A DNA stretch of 64,000 bases from Pectinophora gossypiella. Lineage: Eukaryota; Arthropoda; Insecta; Lepidoptera; Gelechiidae. A program made the position numbers and the translations under genes. Of the stretch, positions 53,840 through 64,000 are shown piece by piece. Positions within the stretch are counted from its first letter, which is position 1. Every line of letters begins with the position of its first letter. The notes under the pieces are model-generated. The model had not been told where the DNA came from, ran no database searches, and worked only from the letters and a program-made list of their open reading frames with translations. The stretch is from positions 11,883,438 to 11,947,437 of the forward strand of contig NC_065415.1 in NCBI RefSeq assembly GCF_024362695.1, read 5' to 3'.

Positions 53840-54297
53840 GCACAATGGCTCAAATTAGCTTCCAAACGTTTTTTCGATTCTGCCCCGCACCACCCGAATC
53901 CCCTGGTAGTTGCGGCTTCCGAATACATCCCGCTTAGGGACGGTACTGAAAAGTATCGGCGTCCGAAGGACGTAATATACGATCCCGAGCCATAGAGGCA
54001 GCCAATCAGCTCGCGACACCAAACACTTCAGGACCCCGATACCGACCCCGCCGGCGTGGTCGACGATTTCCCTCATTCAGCGCTTATCGCTATCGACCCA
54101 CTAGGGTCGATTAATTCTTTCAAATATTTTTCCTCTCAGACGACGCCCTGAGCCGAGGTTCGCGCCCAACTGGGCACCCTCAGGCCTGTTGTCTTAAACG
54201 TTGTACCGGGTGAGAGCCTTCAGCGCTCCCCATTTGTCCGGCCAAGTAGTTAATGCCATCTGCGGCAAATCTACAATAAGTCACGTCAAAAAACAAT
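53840..54297 (+). mobile_element. A-tailed retroposon, family P, longest copy
   Basis: The most complete copy. From 53985 on, every block recurs elsewhere: CAGCCAATCAGCTCGCGACA, CCGATACCGACCCCGCCGGC, GACCCACTAGGGTCGATTAA, CGCCCTGAGCCGAGGTTCGC, GAGAGCCTTCAGCGCTCCCC, then CACGTCAAAAAAC. The CG-rich 53840-53985 is probably the same element. Ten other pieces lie in the window, all sharing the 3' end or cut parts of it. The 73-codon minus frame is incidental; the coding source, if any, lies further 5' and is absent. Confidence 0.85.
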
Positions 54298-54336
54298 GGC
54301 AAAAGGCTTGCCCCATATTAGATGGGACTTAAACAT

Positions 54337-54372
54337 AACTGGCCTACTTCTTCGGGGATACAGGAGTTATGC
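54337..54372 (-). repeat. Dispersed repeat fragment, 'CCCCGAAGGGG' family, inverted
   Basis: GGCCTACTTCTTCGGGGATA then CAGG, the reverse complement of the block at 474-500. Confidence 0.5.
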
Positions 54373-54384
54373 GGTCATGATGCT

Positions 54385-54570
54385 ATCTATTCAGCCTGCA
54401 TCCACCCACAGCTAGGCATAGGCCTCCTTGCTTTCACGCCATCCTTTCCCATCGTGTGCAAGTCTCATCCATTGCTTTCCGGCGTACCTCACAATGTCAT
54501 CCGACCACCTGGTGCTCTGCCTTGATATCGCATACCATCCCTTGGCCACCATTCAGTAACAGTCCATCTG
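54385..54570 (-). pseudogene. RTE-type LINE, degraded C-terminal fragment
   Basis: Minus strand, with at least one frameshift: TVTEWWPRDGMRYQGRAPGG then SDDIVRYAGKQWMRLAHDGK, ending near GWRESKEAYA. The -TEW-PR---R--GRP--R-SDDI-R-AG--WMR-A-D blocks are RTE-clade C-terminal features. The AGGCCTATGCC 3' side follows towards 54410. Confidence 0.7.
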
Positions 54571-54571
54571 T

Positions 54572-55095
54572 TGTCTTCGCCTTCTTTTCGTCTTCGTCTA
54601 TGTCTGATGAAAAGATGCGATATTTTTATATAAAATACTGTAAGTAAGTATCTCTTGCATAATGCTGACTAGAAGAAAAGAAAAGGAAGATATGAAAATA
54701 AACACACTTTTACTTTCACAGCCATCCTTTCCTATACTTAATTTACAGAGATACAAAAACCGACAAAAACTCCCTTGAAAAGCTGACAAATAGTCGAATA
54801 GTCTCGTAAAATTGCTAGGTCGTTATAACCCCACACCTATTTGACTCCGAGAGAAATAATATGTCGTACTCCTGGAGAAATATGTCGCATTGTATAAGAG
54901 CAATTGCAGCCCCCTAATACTCTGTTAGTCCCCTCCGACTTTGTCGATCGAAAATTATGACCTGTGTTTATAGGTTGCTTGCAAAGAAGCGCCGGAAGCG
55001 TGTTTGGGACAAGCGATTTCAATAAATAAATGAATTATGTTTCGAATAACAATAAAAGGTATTTAATGCCAGTAATAGTTTACATGTTTTAAATA
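54572..55095. other. Unique DNA, no gene seen
   Basis: Chance frames only. Confidence 0.4.
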
Positions 55096-55097
55096 CT

Positions 55098-55172
55098 ACA
55101 TACATACATATGTAACCTCACGCCTATTTCCCACCGGGTTAAGCAGAGACAATGGAATTCCATTCCACACTA
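55098..55172 (-). repeat. Retroposon 3' tail, family V, minus-strand copy
   Basis: CATACATACATATG, CACGCCTATTTCCCACCGGG, AAGCAGAGACAATGGAATTC. Confidence 0.75.
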
Positions 55173-55218
55173 CTCTTGTACATCTACATTTTTCTTTTTA
55201 AGAACTAATCTTAATTAT

Positions 55219-55340
55219 GCAGCGTGTTAGTAAAACTTTGGGGGATGAATGGGACCATAATTTTAAGTTGATATCAAGTGGAATAAAAAATTCATGTCCC
55301 ACGTTATATATAACGTGGGACATGAATTTTTTATGCTATA
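55219..55340. mobile_element. Palindromic MITE, family B, left half with a secondary perfect palindrome
   Basis: GCGTGTTAGTAAAACTTTGG, GGGATGAATGGGACCATAAT and GTTGATATCAAGTGGAAT belong to the family B left half. Directly after it, 55283-55334 is a perfect 52-bp palindrome (arms ATAAAAAATTCATGTCCCAC and onwards, no loop). Confidence 0.8.
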
Positions 55341-55439
55341 GCATAAGGCTGCATAGAACCTCATTTAAAAAGCAATACTAGATGTACAATAATATTGCAT
55401 TTTTCCGCAACTCGCAGTGCATGGGTCAATGACCACGCA

Positions 55440-55545
55440 CAAAAAATCATCACCTATCACTTTGTTCTAAGAAAGCTCGATGAGGTTAGGATACTTAGTT
55501 CATCCTGCGATGGATGTACCTCTGACTACCCAATTAATATTATTA
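55440..55545 (-). repeat. Dispersed repeat, family Y, minus-strand copy
   Basis: TCACCTATCACTTTGTTCTA, GAAAGCTCGATGAGGTTAGG, AGTTCATCCTGCGATGGATG. Inverse of 24672-24780. Confidence 0.65.
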
Positions 55546-56301
55546 TAGTCATTAGCTTATGGTAAATTGTGTTGTGTATAAAAATATCGTTAAGTATTCG
55601 ATATCTGCATAGGATTTTTAAGATGGCTAATCTTCAGCCCTTGGAGAATTAACAATTTATTTTGCATAGATTAGCGAAATCGCACTGTCTCAACAGCAAC
55701 ATGGCTAATTTGAATGCGCCCTTAAAATCGTAATGCTGAATCGCGCCCGCCTCTGCGTGCGCTTTCAATGCGAATAGAACCTTAACGATTTCACCTCACG
55801 CTTGCAATTCTACGCCAACTGCAAAACGCTAACAACCCATTCATACTGCCTTTTTCATAAACGACTTATGGTTTAAAGAAAACACCCCTAATGACGTCCA
55901 CAATTATTTAAAGTGCTTCTGAAAGCAATGCTAATTTTGAAGGGGACACTTAGACTATATTTCTGTTTTATTTTTCCTTATTAAAAGTTTGTGCTACGAA
56001 GAATGCATTTTTCCTGAAAGTTCCTAGTGTAAACACAGTAAAACTCCTGTAAAATTTTTAGTTTGTATAATTAGTCTGTACTTACAGGTAAATGTATGAA
56101 AATAAAACGAAAATGTTGGAATATTTTGAACTGATCTTGAATTCCATATACTCAAAAAGATAAAAACTTACACTTATTAAGTAAACGATTTTCATCCTCA
56201 GATAAAAAAAAAATTGACCCTTCTCCTAACCCACTACGGATTAAAGGGGTGAGTTTTTAAAATGTATTTAAAAAGCCTTTGTTGTAAAAACAGCTGAAAT
56301 A

Positions 56302-56514
56302 CAGGGTGCTAGTGACATCCTAACGAATACTGAGGGGGTTGATTCAGACCATGATTCTGTGTTAATATCAAGTGGAATGAAAATTCATGATTTTTGTGTT
56401 TCTTTTTCAATAATATACTTTTGCGATGGAAAATTTTACTTGATATTATCTTAGAATAATGCGCCAAATCATCCCCATATTTGTTACTATGTCACTTACA
56501 CCCCGTAAAAGTAT
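56302..56514. mobile_element. Palindromic MITE, family B, full-length copy
   Basis: ACAGGGTGCTAGTGACATCC / ACTATGTCACTTACACCCCG ends, with arms CAGACCATGATTCTGTGTTA and the inverted TTACTTGATATTATCTTAGA. Confidence 0.85.
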
Positions 56515-56534
56515 ATACAAGTAGCCATACAAGT

Positions 56535-56750
56535 ATATATGGGTGTTATTGACAGCGTAACAAATACTGAAGGGGATAATTCAGATCATGATTCTGAGTT
56601 GGTATCATGTGGATTGCCCTGTCGGAAAATTCATAAAAAAATTAGTGTTTTTTAAATTATTTTTAGTTCTATACTTTCAAGTCTGAATTATGGTCTGAAT
56701 CATCCTTGAAATTTTTCGTTACGATGTCACAAACATTCTGTATAAACAGA
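56535..56750. mobile_element. Palindromic MITE, family B, full-length copy
   Basis: GGGTGTTATTGACAGCGTAA / TTCGTTACGATGTCACAAAC ends, TCAGATCATGATTCTGAGTT on the left, and TCTGAATTATGGTCTGAATC on the right. It lies only ~20 bp from the preceding copy. Confidence 0.85.
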
Positions 56751-57092
56751 AAATCGCCTAAATACCTCATATTGGCTTGTTTTACCTCGGCTTGTAATCG
56801 TTTCTTTGTTTGTGCAATAAAGAATATTTGTATTTTGTAAGGAGACTACTATGCTACCTTTACTGTGTAGCTATCTTTACTGTGTACTAAATCAATTAGA
56901 ACATACAAAGGAACCGCGATCATAATTCTGCCACACCACAATTAAGTGGAGATCAGACAAATTGGAAGCTTACAAGTACCTAAACAAGATATTAGTATTA
57001 GTCTGATCTGTGGTTAGATTATCAGAATCTGTTGTATTAGTGCTGGGATCGCAATAAATATTTCTCAGTTACAAATAATGGTATCTCATCGT

Positions 57093-57205
57093 ACAGTGTG
57101 TTAGTGACACTGCAATGAAAACTTTGGGGGATGATTCAGACCATTATTCTGAGTTGATATCTAGAGGAATTTCCTGTCATAAATTTCATGAAATTTTTGA
57201 GATTT
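57093..57205. mobile_element. Palindromic MITE, family B, left half, interrupted by a SINE
   Basis: ACAGTGTGTTAGTGACACTG, GATTCAGACCATTATTCTGA, GATATCTAGAGGAATTTCCT. The mirrored half is absent; a family T SINE starts at about 57215. Confidence 0.8.
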
Positions 57206-57214
57206 TTTTTTTAT

Positions 57215-57445
57215 AGAAGCGACTGCCCGTCTAATCTTCTGTACCGCAAATTGAAAACCACCCCAATACAGGTTAGGTCACATACCTCCAAAAATGCATT
57301 TCTCGGGACTGTGGGTCTCCTCATGATGTTTTCATTCACCGCTGAGCACGTGATAATCATTTGTGATCCAGGCATGAATTTGAAAATAAATTCGACGAAC
57401 ATTGCTTGTGCCGGATTCGAGCCTACGACCTCAAAGTGAGAGGCT
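57215..57445 (-). mobile_element. tRNA-headed SINE, family T, minus-strand copy
   Basis: GAAGCGACTGCCCGTCTAAT, ATACAGGTTAGGTCACATAC, CATTTCTCGGGACTGTGGGT, CACCGCTGAGCACGTGATAA, then the head (GCCGGATTCGAGCCTACGAC). The 83-codon plus frame through it is incidental. Confidence 0.85.
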
Positions 57446-57527
57446 CCCAGGGCTCTACGGATCTGTTGCAGCGTAAATGGTGTACTTATAAAAAACTAAA
57501 GCTCGTAACGGTGTTTCGTATTTGCTT

Positions 57528-57615
57528 CATTGCTGAACTGGGGGCAAATTAAAACAAAGGACGCGTTCAGCTGCTTATTTTCCCGGAAAACTGCTTCATA
57601 TTTCCACTAAGTAAG
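57528..57615 (+). repeat. Retroposon, family W, 5' part only
   Basis: ATTGCTGAACTGGGGGCAAA, GGACGCGTTCAGCTGCTTAT, TTTCCCGG correspond to 5580-5640. The usual 3' tail is missing. Confidence 0.55.
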
Positions 57616-57858
57616 AAATGTCAATGATCACTTGTTATCCCTAACATCACCGACGCAAATATTATATCTGTGATTCTGTGATAATAATCCGTAGTTTATC
57701 CCTATTCATCTCGGATTTATTAATAACAGTGTTCAGATATTAATATGTCTAGTTGGATCTAATGGTTGTTGCCTCCTGAGATCTGTAGCGAAACGTAATA
57801 TTACTTACAAATATAGTGTAAGTGAGTCGCCACACAATGCGTCGCGGCATCGTTGCGA

Positions 57859-58210
57859 CGTCGTCGGTATCTTCCTCTTCTATCGTATGGGTTGTGAGGT
57901 GGATTACCAGCCCCTTCAACCCTGGTGTCAGGGTTACTATTGAGCCGGCAAAAGCCCCTGACATGGGTCATGTGACGCCTACTAACTTACACCAGTAAGT
58001 AGTAACCGGGACCAACGGCTTAACATGCCTTCCGAAGCACGGATCATCTTTCTTTCGGACAATCAGGTGATCAGCCCGTAATGTCCTTTAACCAAATTAG
58101 GGATCACAAAGTGATTTTCGTGATGTGTCCCCATCGGGATTTGAACCCGGGGCCTACGGATCGTGAGCCCAACGCTCAAACCACTGGACCACGGAGGCCG
58201 TCGTCGGTAT
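57859..58210 (-). mobile_element. tRNA-headed SINE, family S, full length with 12-bp target duplication
   Basis: Body 57871-58198 lies between perfect repeats CGTCGTCGGTAT (57859-57870, 58199-58210). On the minus strand it has the head GGCCTCCGTGGTCCAGTGGT, B box GGGTTCAAATCCC, core CCGTGCTTCGGAAGGCATG, GTCAGGGGCTTTTGCCGGCT, ACACCAGGGTTGAAGGGG, and an end CATACGATAGAAGAGGAAG. Perfect duplication and structure show a relatively recent insertion. Confidence 0.95.
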
Positions 58211-58211
58211 G

Positions 58212-61200
58212 TCACCGCTTCATCAATTCAAATACAAATTACTTGTAAGTTTATGTCACAAGCGTAATGTTGCCGTCCCGCTCAGTTATCAGAACGGGCT
58301 GTCAAATTTCATACTGACGACGTTGTAACGAAACGGCAACGTATCATGTCGCATTTCATTGAATTTTATTATATATTTTACAGTGAAGGAGCGGATAAAC
58401 TACGACGTTGCAACGTAGCTACGACGTTTTGTATGGCATCTCCCTAATACAAACAGTAATATTGAAGTGATTATTTGATTCGTGGGTACTGCTGCTGCGA
58501 CATTGTGCTATTAATTACCCATCAAATAACCAAGTTCAATATTGCAAACTGAAAATGGCTTAATTTAACATGGTATGTAATATATTATTAACAATAAGTA
58601 GGTCATATTTCGTTCATCTACTAGGGATGTTGCAATACATAGTAATTTCGTACTGATACAATGTATATTTGATACAACAAGTCAGAAAAGAGACAAGCTG
58701 AACAGAGTTCTCTGGTGCAGGTGTGTAAGGAGACCCGACGCCTGGTGAACTGGTGAAGAGGATTAGACAAAGAAGAAAAAGAAGACAATGTACTTAATAG
58801 TATGATTCATTGGACGACTCTATTATTCAGAGAGTTCAAGTCCATAACACGACGTTACTAAGATTTGTGATTGTTTTGAAGTTCAGAGTGCAGTAACAAA
58901 AGAAATATTGAATTATTTACCACTTTCACAACACCTCACATAGGTATAATATGTAAGTAATGGAATTATCTTCCTGCGTTTTTGTTCCCCAGACTGAACA
59001 GGCAATATTTGAGTTTGTGTGCTCCACCTTAGATCCACCTTAGCTCTGATATCAAGCACATCGCTGCTTGGTATCAGAGCTTTTAAACTAGTGCCGTCCT
59101 TCACTTACAATACGTGCAAAAAGAGACGCGGCTAATTTAAGTCCTGTCAAATTAAGTTGATGGTACTGGAATCGACACCATTATAACACTAAAGACACGT
59201 TAAACCACAACCATACTGGAGGCAGAATATTTCATCTGAAACTAATACGACGATAAGCTGGCAACATAAACAATACTACAAAATACGACATTAGGCAAAT
59301 TGGAATGCCTTCCGAGCTTTAATACTGATTGACGATTCACCCTCACTTATGAAGCCAACTTATATTTCCCAGGAGCCTAAGGCAGTTGTTTCATCAAAAA
59401 GTTTCCCCTCATCAGTTACTGTCGTATCCAAAACTGCTTCTGTATATAATATTTTTTGCTGCTAAGACTTGTAGGGTGTGTCTGTGTATTTCATAGCATC
59501 GTGTATATGGGTGTGTGAAAAAATTTATCGTATTACCTAGATCTACTTGATCGGAAAAACGGTGAGCTCTAATATAATTACGTTATGAATTACACCTGGC
59601 ACTTAACTTAAGGCAGCAGGCCTGAGAACTGTGTACTGTATATGTTATAATATATGTTACAATCTTTCTGCAGATTTTAATGTATTTGTATGCTAAAAAG
59701 TTTAGACAGTGTTCATGAAGTACTACTTGCATTATCTAATGCTAAATTTATATCTATAAATTTACGTCTGTATTTTACTGAAGATGGCAGATACACAAGT
59801 CAAAAGGCGTTTGGTTTGGCAAGCACTTTTTCGTCTATACCTATTAATCTTAATCGCCTACAAGTAGTCCAGTTAATTAATACATAACCCTTTATTTGTC
59901 GAAATTAGATGATACAGCGATGAGACAAAGACTGCTAAATATGCTATTATGATGCACTCATACTAATAACTTGTATCTGAAGTCAAATTGCAAGAATGTG
60001 TTGCAGTTATCTTCCAGTCTTTCTTTTATCACATCTGTATGCGTACTATATCTCCATCGATATGTACGTTCACTAAGTTATCACGTCATGTGTAACATGA
60101 TAGAGTTCTCAGTTGAGATAGGATGATTCTCCAGAGGCTTCCAGATAGATACCGTGTTAAGGGAGATGGACAGAACAAACATATTCCAGCGTCCCCCCAC
60201 GTAAGGTAAACTCGACCCCAAAGTTCTAGGTTCCCCTAATAAGCCGTCGTCTCACCTTAGGGTAGAACGCTGTCGCTTACGGCAAAGATCAAACATGGTG
60301 TTATGGAGGTGTTTGTAGAATGGATTGGTATTTAAAATATTCATTCCATGCTTTTCTTGTTCTGAACTTTTTCAAATTAAAATAGCAGCAATATAAAAAA
60401 AAATATATAATTGTTATTGTCTATGAATTCACTATTTTCATTAGTGTTTTGTTCTTGTTTATTTAATTCATCACCATCACCTATTAAAAATAGGTCTTCT
60501 ATGTTACAGCTTTCAGTAATTTATTTTTGTTCTTTGTTATCTTCAGCTACCTCTAGTCTAATACATGACGCAAACTTCTCCTATCGTCTATCATTCATTT
60601 TGAGATATAGCTCACCTCAATATTGTCACCCAGCGCTTAATGACGAACATTACATCTCGCTACTAATAAGCTCCCAGCTATTTATGTGATTGTCTCTTCC
60701 ATTCTCTCAAAACTACAAAACACTGTCCGTTCTATTCTCCTTCGCTACACATTTGCTCTATACAGAGGGGTGAGGTGAGGTCACGTGATTAATGTGCGGA
60801 GGGTTGCCGTGACGCGCACGATAAACGCGCTCTGATCATCAACAAGTTGCAAATTAATATTTTGCCGCAGCCCTATACTGTTGTAGAGCTAAACACTTTC
60901 TCGCCACGGTCCGTGGCTTCAGTGATGAGGAAAATGAAGCGAATCTTCGTGTACTTACATTAAATTGTGATTAGGATAAGAATGTGGCAGATGGCAATCA
61001 ATTAGTGATATAGAGTCGGATTTTTGTCCAAGTTAATTCTGAAGGATGTTTGTAGTAGTCTACAACTCTAAATAAGTACTCATATCTCACACATGGCAAA
61101 TTTCACAAACTGATTGAGATGTGTAGGATAACTGATCTCTACGTACGTAAAACGCTTCAAAACAACGAAACAATCAAAATTCATCCTCATTTAAGCTTCG

Positions 61201-63045
61201 TCGCTTCTAATAACTAGACTTATCGCGACCATCTCACCCATTTACGTCCATCACACTTTTTTTATCTTCACACGTCAAAATATCTTACTTTATCTTTTGA
61301 ATCAGTGCGACGTGTCAGTAGGGTATTATTCTTGAATACAATGTAGCAAGTTGAAACATGGACACCGATAACATCGGGACGGCAAAAACAGAACAAAACT
61401 AGTAGGAAAATATGAAGGTGCGTCGTTTTTTGCACTTTATTCAAAGTTGGCATGCATAACAGTCAATTGTTTTGTGAACTCACTTTTTTCACCTCACGTT
61501 ATGTTAGACAATGTTGGTGACAATATATCTACGTATAATATAAATAAAAAAATCAATACTTTCATGCATGACCATCATGAGCAGTTTCCAGCTTTTGTAG
61601 AGATAAATCTCGATGAAATGAAACAAAGATTTCTTCTCTTTTGCACAAGCACAACCACTGTGAAAAGACTACTGACACAAGGCTATTTTAACACCATCAC
61701 TTAGTGAATGGCATGGATAAAGTGAGTAAACTGGCACTGTTTGTGATTGTTATTGATTCTGTTACGGACGCATGTTTGAAATTTATTTTATTAACGTTCT
61801 TTTTATGTTCATTTAATTAGTCTACTTTATAGAGTAACTATATTGAAACCTACGTATATATAGGTGGAGATTTGTAATTAGCATATAGATACTAATGATT
61901 TTATTTACTGTACTATTCAGCTGTTAATCTTCCTAAAAGTAAATAAATAAATAAATAAAAGAGACAATAAAATAGTTTTCGAATATTACGTAGATAACAG
62001 TGGCATCTTAAAACATATCTTGTTACTTGCTATTTATAAGTTTACTCGTTTATTTGTATTTGGGATACTTTATGTCTCGTGTGGAAGTCCTAAGTTTATT
62101 TCAACAAATAGTTGGTTCAAGCATTGTTTAAGTCTAGACACCAGCTGTGGATACTCATAGTTAGACAGTTCTTAGGGCTAAACCCTCAGTCTGTAGTGCT
62201 GTTATCATTTGACAGCAGTCGCTAAGCTAAAGCAACGTCTTCAGATGGCTTTGAAAGCTTCGTTTATCGCTAGCTTAAGACACTGCCAATCTCAGGAATG
62301 AGAAATCGTTTGTAAATAGATCTGTGGGAACTACATTTAACAAAGCTATGTATTTGTAAAATAAAAAAAAAACAATTTTATTCGAATTTGCACTAACAAT
62401 GCTAAAGTAATGGTACACTTATTGATTTCTAAGTCAATAAACGATTAATTTTATTAAGGAATAAATTCTAACCAAAAACAATATTGCAGTCACATTTGTT
62501 AGTAAAGTCCTAAGATGGATATGTTGAACCGTATGGTGATACTTACCTAACAGTTATTTTCCCATTATACTTGACACTTGTGTAAGAAAATAAAGGCGAT
62601 ATTTCACAAGAACATCATGATGGCGGCGCTACCACTGCGTGCTACCAGCAAAATGTATGACACCTGGTGGCTTGTTGGTTAGGTAAGGAACACAATTTCT
62701 TACATTTTTCTTCCGGCGTGATAAGTAACTGAACGCCATTTGATTTTATTTTTTCAATCTCGCAAAGAACTAGGTTCTTTTAAAAGGGGTGTTAAGAAAA
62801 GTGTTAGGTTAGGTTATGAATTCCGCCATCACAATTTTTTCACTGCTAGATACGCCTACAGTCACCTCGGGTCGTATACTACCTACGAGTTACAAGATAA
62901 CGACTCAAAACTAAAGACTTCTTAGTAAAGTTAACCATCGGAAAACGGGTTGCGCAATAATTCTTGCCTGGAGTTGTCCTGTCCAGTCAAACGGCTCAAG
63001 TTACAGGTTGAGACTTAATAAAAAAAAATAAGGTCTCTGGGATAG
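58212..63045. other. Mostly unique AT-rich DNA without recognised gene
   Basis: Only chance frames (the longest is 92 codons, 60411-60689, Ser/Leu/Phe-rich). An AAAT microsatellite lies at 61941-61962. 60800-60860 has a weak CGCACGATAAACGCGCTCTG block reminiscent of the start of the family F SINE, but it is too short to call. At 58260-58445 several GACGTTG/CAACGT words cluster without clear structure. Confidence 0.4.
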
Positions 63046-63049
63046 AAGA

Positions 63050-63128
63050 GATAGTCTATACTAATATTATAAATGGGAAAGTTTGTATGTCTGTTTGTTT
63101 GTCCGTCTTTCACGTCAAAACGGAGCAA
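63050..63128 (+). repeat. Dispersed repeat, family Z
   Basis: CTATACTAATATTATAAATG, GGAAAGTTTGTATGTCTGTT, then CACGTCAAAACGGAGCAAA. This is a very common insect repeat start. Only the first ~80 bp remain before a family B MITE fragment. Confidence 0.65.
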
Positions 63129-63139
63129 AAAAAATACAA

Positions 63140-63232
63140 TAATTTCTACGAATGTTCCGAGAGGAAATTCCACTTGTTATCAACTCAGAATCATCCCTCT
63201 CAGTATTCGTTGCGGTGTTACTAACACCCAGA
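63140..63232. mobile_element. Palindromic MITE, family B, right half
   Basis: GAGAGGAAATTCCACTTGTT, ATCAACTCAGAATCATCCCT, CAGTATTCGTTGCGGTGTTA, CTAACACCC. Confidence 0.8.
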
Positions 63233-63261
63233 TGTACTTCTATGGGTACCTGTAAGTACTT

Positions 63262-63340
63262 GTACGGGGTGTAAGTGACATCGTTACAAATACTGAGGAG
63301 GAGGATTCAGCTCATTACCTTCGGTTGTCTTCTGGAGAAT
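63262..63340. mobile_element. Palindromic MITE, family B, left half
   Basis: ACGGGGTGTAAGTGACATCG, TTACAAATACTGAGGAGGAG, GATTCAGCTCATTACC. Together with the previous fragment it forms an outward-facing pair ~30 bp apart. Confidence 0.75.
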
Positions 63341-63344
63341 ATTT

Positions 63345-64000
63345 TATTTATTTTATGAATAGCAGGCGTACTTAATTATTATTTGTCTACTAACTATAAC
63401 CAAAACACACAACATCTACTTGATATTATCTCAGAGTACCAACAAAGCACCTAATGAAGCAATTAAATTAAATCCTTTATTGCATATACGCGAAACGCTG
63501 AAGTAAACACTTGCAAATAACCACAATTATTGTATGAAACGAGGAATTCGTGGGGAAAAATACATTAGAACTCGCCACAACTGCCACAAGTTGCGGACTA
63601 AAAAATTACCCGACTTTTTTAAAGAGTGTGCCTTCATCACGACATCCTGCTACATAAAACACTCTGTTACATAATGAATGTAATTTATGCCGACGGAAAG
63701 TATCTGTCTTCGACGTTGCCCAGTCTAGACCACATATGAAGGGATATTTGCATGGTAAGAACTAGGATAGAAGGAAAAAAATAAGAAACTAGTGAGAAAA
63801 CAGTTATTATTTGGAATTTGATGAAACCATATTATATACAATTAACCAGTCATCGGATATTTGGTCGCTCATTTGCCTAAATTTTGTATTACAAGATCCA
63901 GCAAAACCGGAATTGACACCAACCGATAACTTCAGTAAATAGTTTGTTTTAGTAAACCTAAAACAAATCAAAATAAATTGTTTTAAAAACTTGCTTCCAT
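63345..64000. other. Unique DNA to window end, no gene seen
   Basis: Contains a TTGATATTATCTCAGAGTA scrap of the family B arm at about 63420-63440. Nothing else recognised. Confidence 0.4.

Noticed and set aside
60790..60860. Another copy of the 5S/tRNA SINE
   Set aside because: Only GATAAACGCGCTC is shared; the 5S part and tail are absent, so the match is too short.
1..64000. CRISPR arrays, bacterial operons, riboswitches or phage genes
   Set aside because: No regularly spaced short direct repeats and no dense coding. The composition, SINEs and introns-type signals point to an insect nuclear genome.

Overview
The window looks like an AT-rich insect nuclear genome, most likely a moth (Lepidoptera, probably noctuid-like). 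The inference rests on the dispersed repeats: two tRNA-headed SINE families, a tRNA/5S-headed SINE, RTE-type LINE 3' ends, tails ending in ATGT tetranucleotides, and palindromic MITEs of types I know from moth genomes. There are no operons, rRNA genes, CRISPR arrays or convincing host protein-coding genes. Almost every short open frame is a chance ORF or a fragment of a mobile element. The region reads as intergenic or deep intronic DNA.

Layout. 1-10.5 kb: dispersed repeats (SINEs, LINE tails, two types of MITE) in unique AT-rich DNA. 10.5-17.6 kb: the most structured part. A candidate 6.26-kb terminal-inverted-repeat transposon lies at 11265-17526, flanked by AGCT on both sides. A related unoccupied site is visible about 0.7 kb upstream at 10571-10640. 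Inside it are a plausible first coding exon with a GTAAGT donor, a 1.1-kb-armed near-perfect inverted repeat whose arms each hold two diverged 489-bp units, iterated near-palindromic boxes, and a nested 5'-truncated LINE. That LINE encodes a CCHC motif and an RPD...D endonuclease-like motif.

17.6-29.3 kb: dense repeats, including a 126-codon RTE reverse transcriptase 3' end on the minus strand, a second RTE fragment, the 5S-containing SINE, and a higher-order CA/GTGCAC microsatellite. 29.3-46.4 kb: mostly unique AT-rich DNA with few repeats, a 67-bp tandem dimer and several weak exon-like stretches. 46.5-58.2 kb: full-length SINEs with clear target-site duplications, many copies of an A-tailed retroposon, a cluster of palindromic MITEs, and a perfect 52-bp palindrome. 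58.2-64 kb: sparse again, ending in palindromic MITE fragments.

No cellular pathway can be reconstructed. The element with the long inverted repeat is the best candidate for an unusual system: if transcribed it would form a long intronic hairpin RNA, a typical source of siRNAs in insects. Coordinates of repeats are by-eye alignments within this window and are good to roughly 5-15 bp unless target-site duplications are given.
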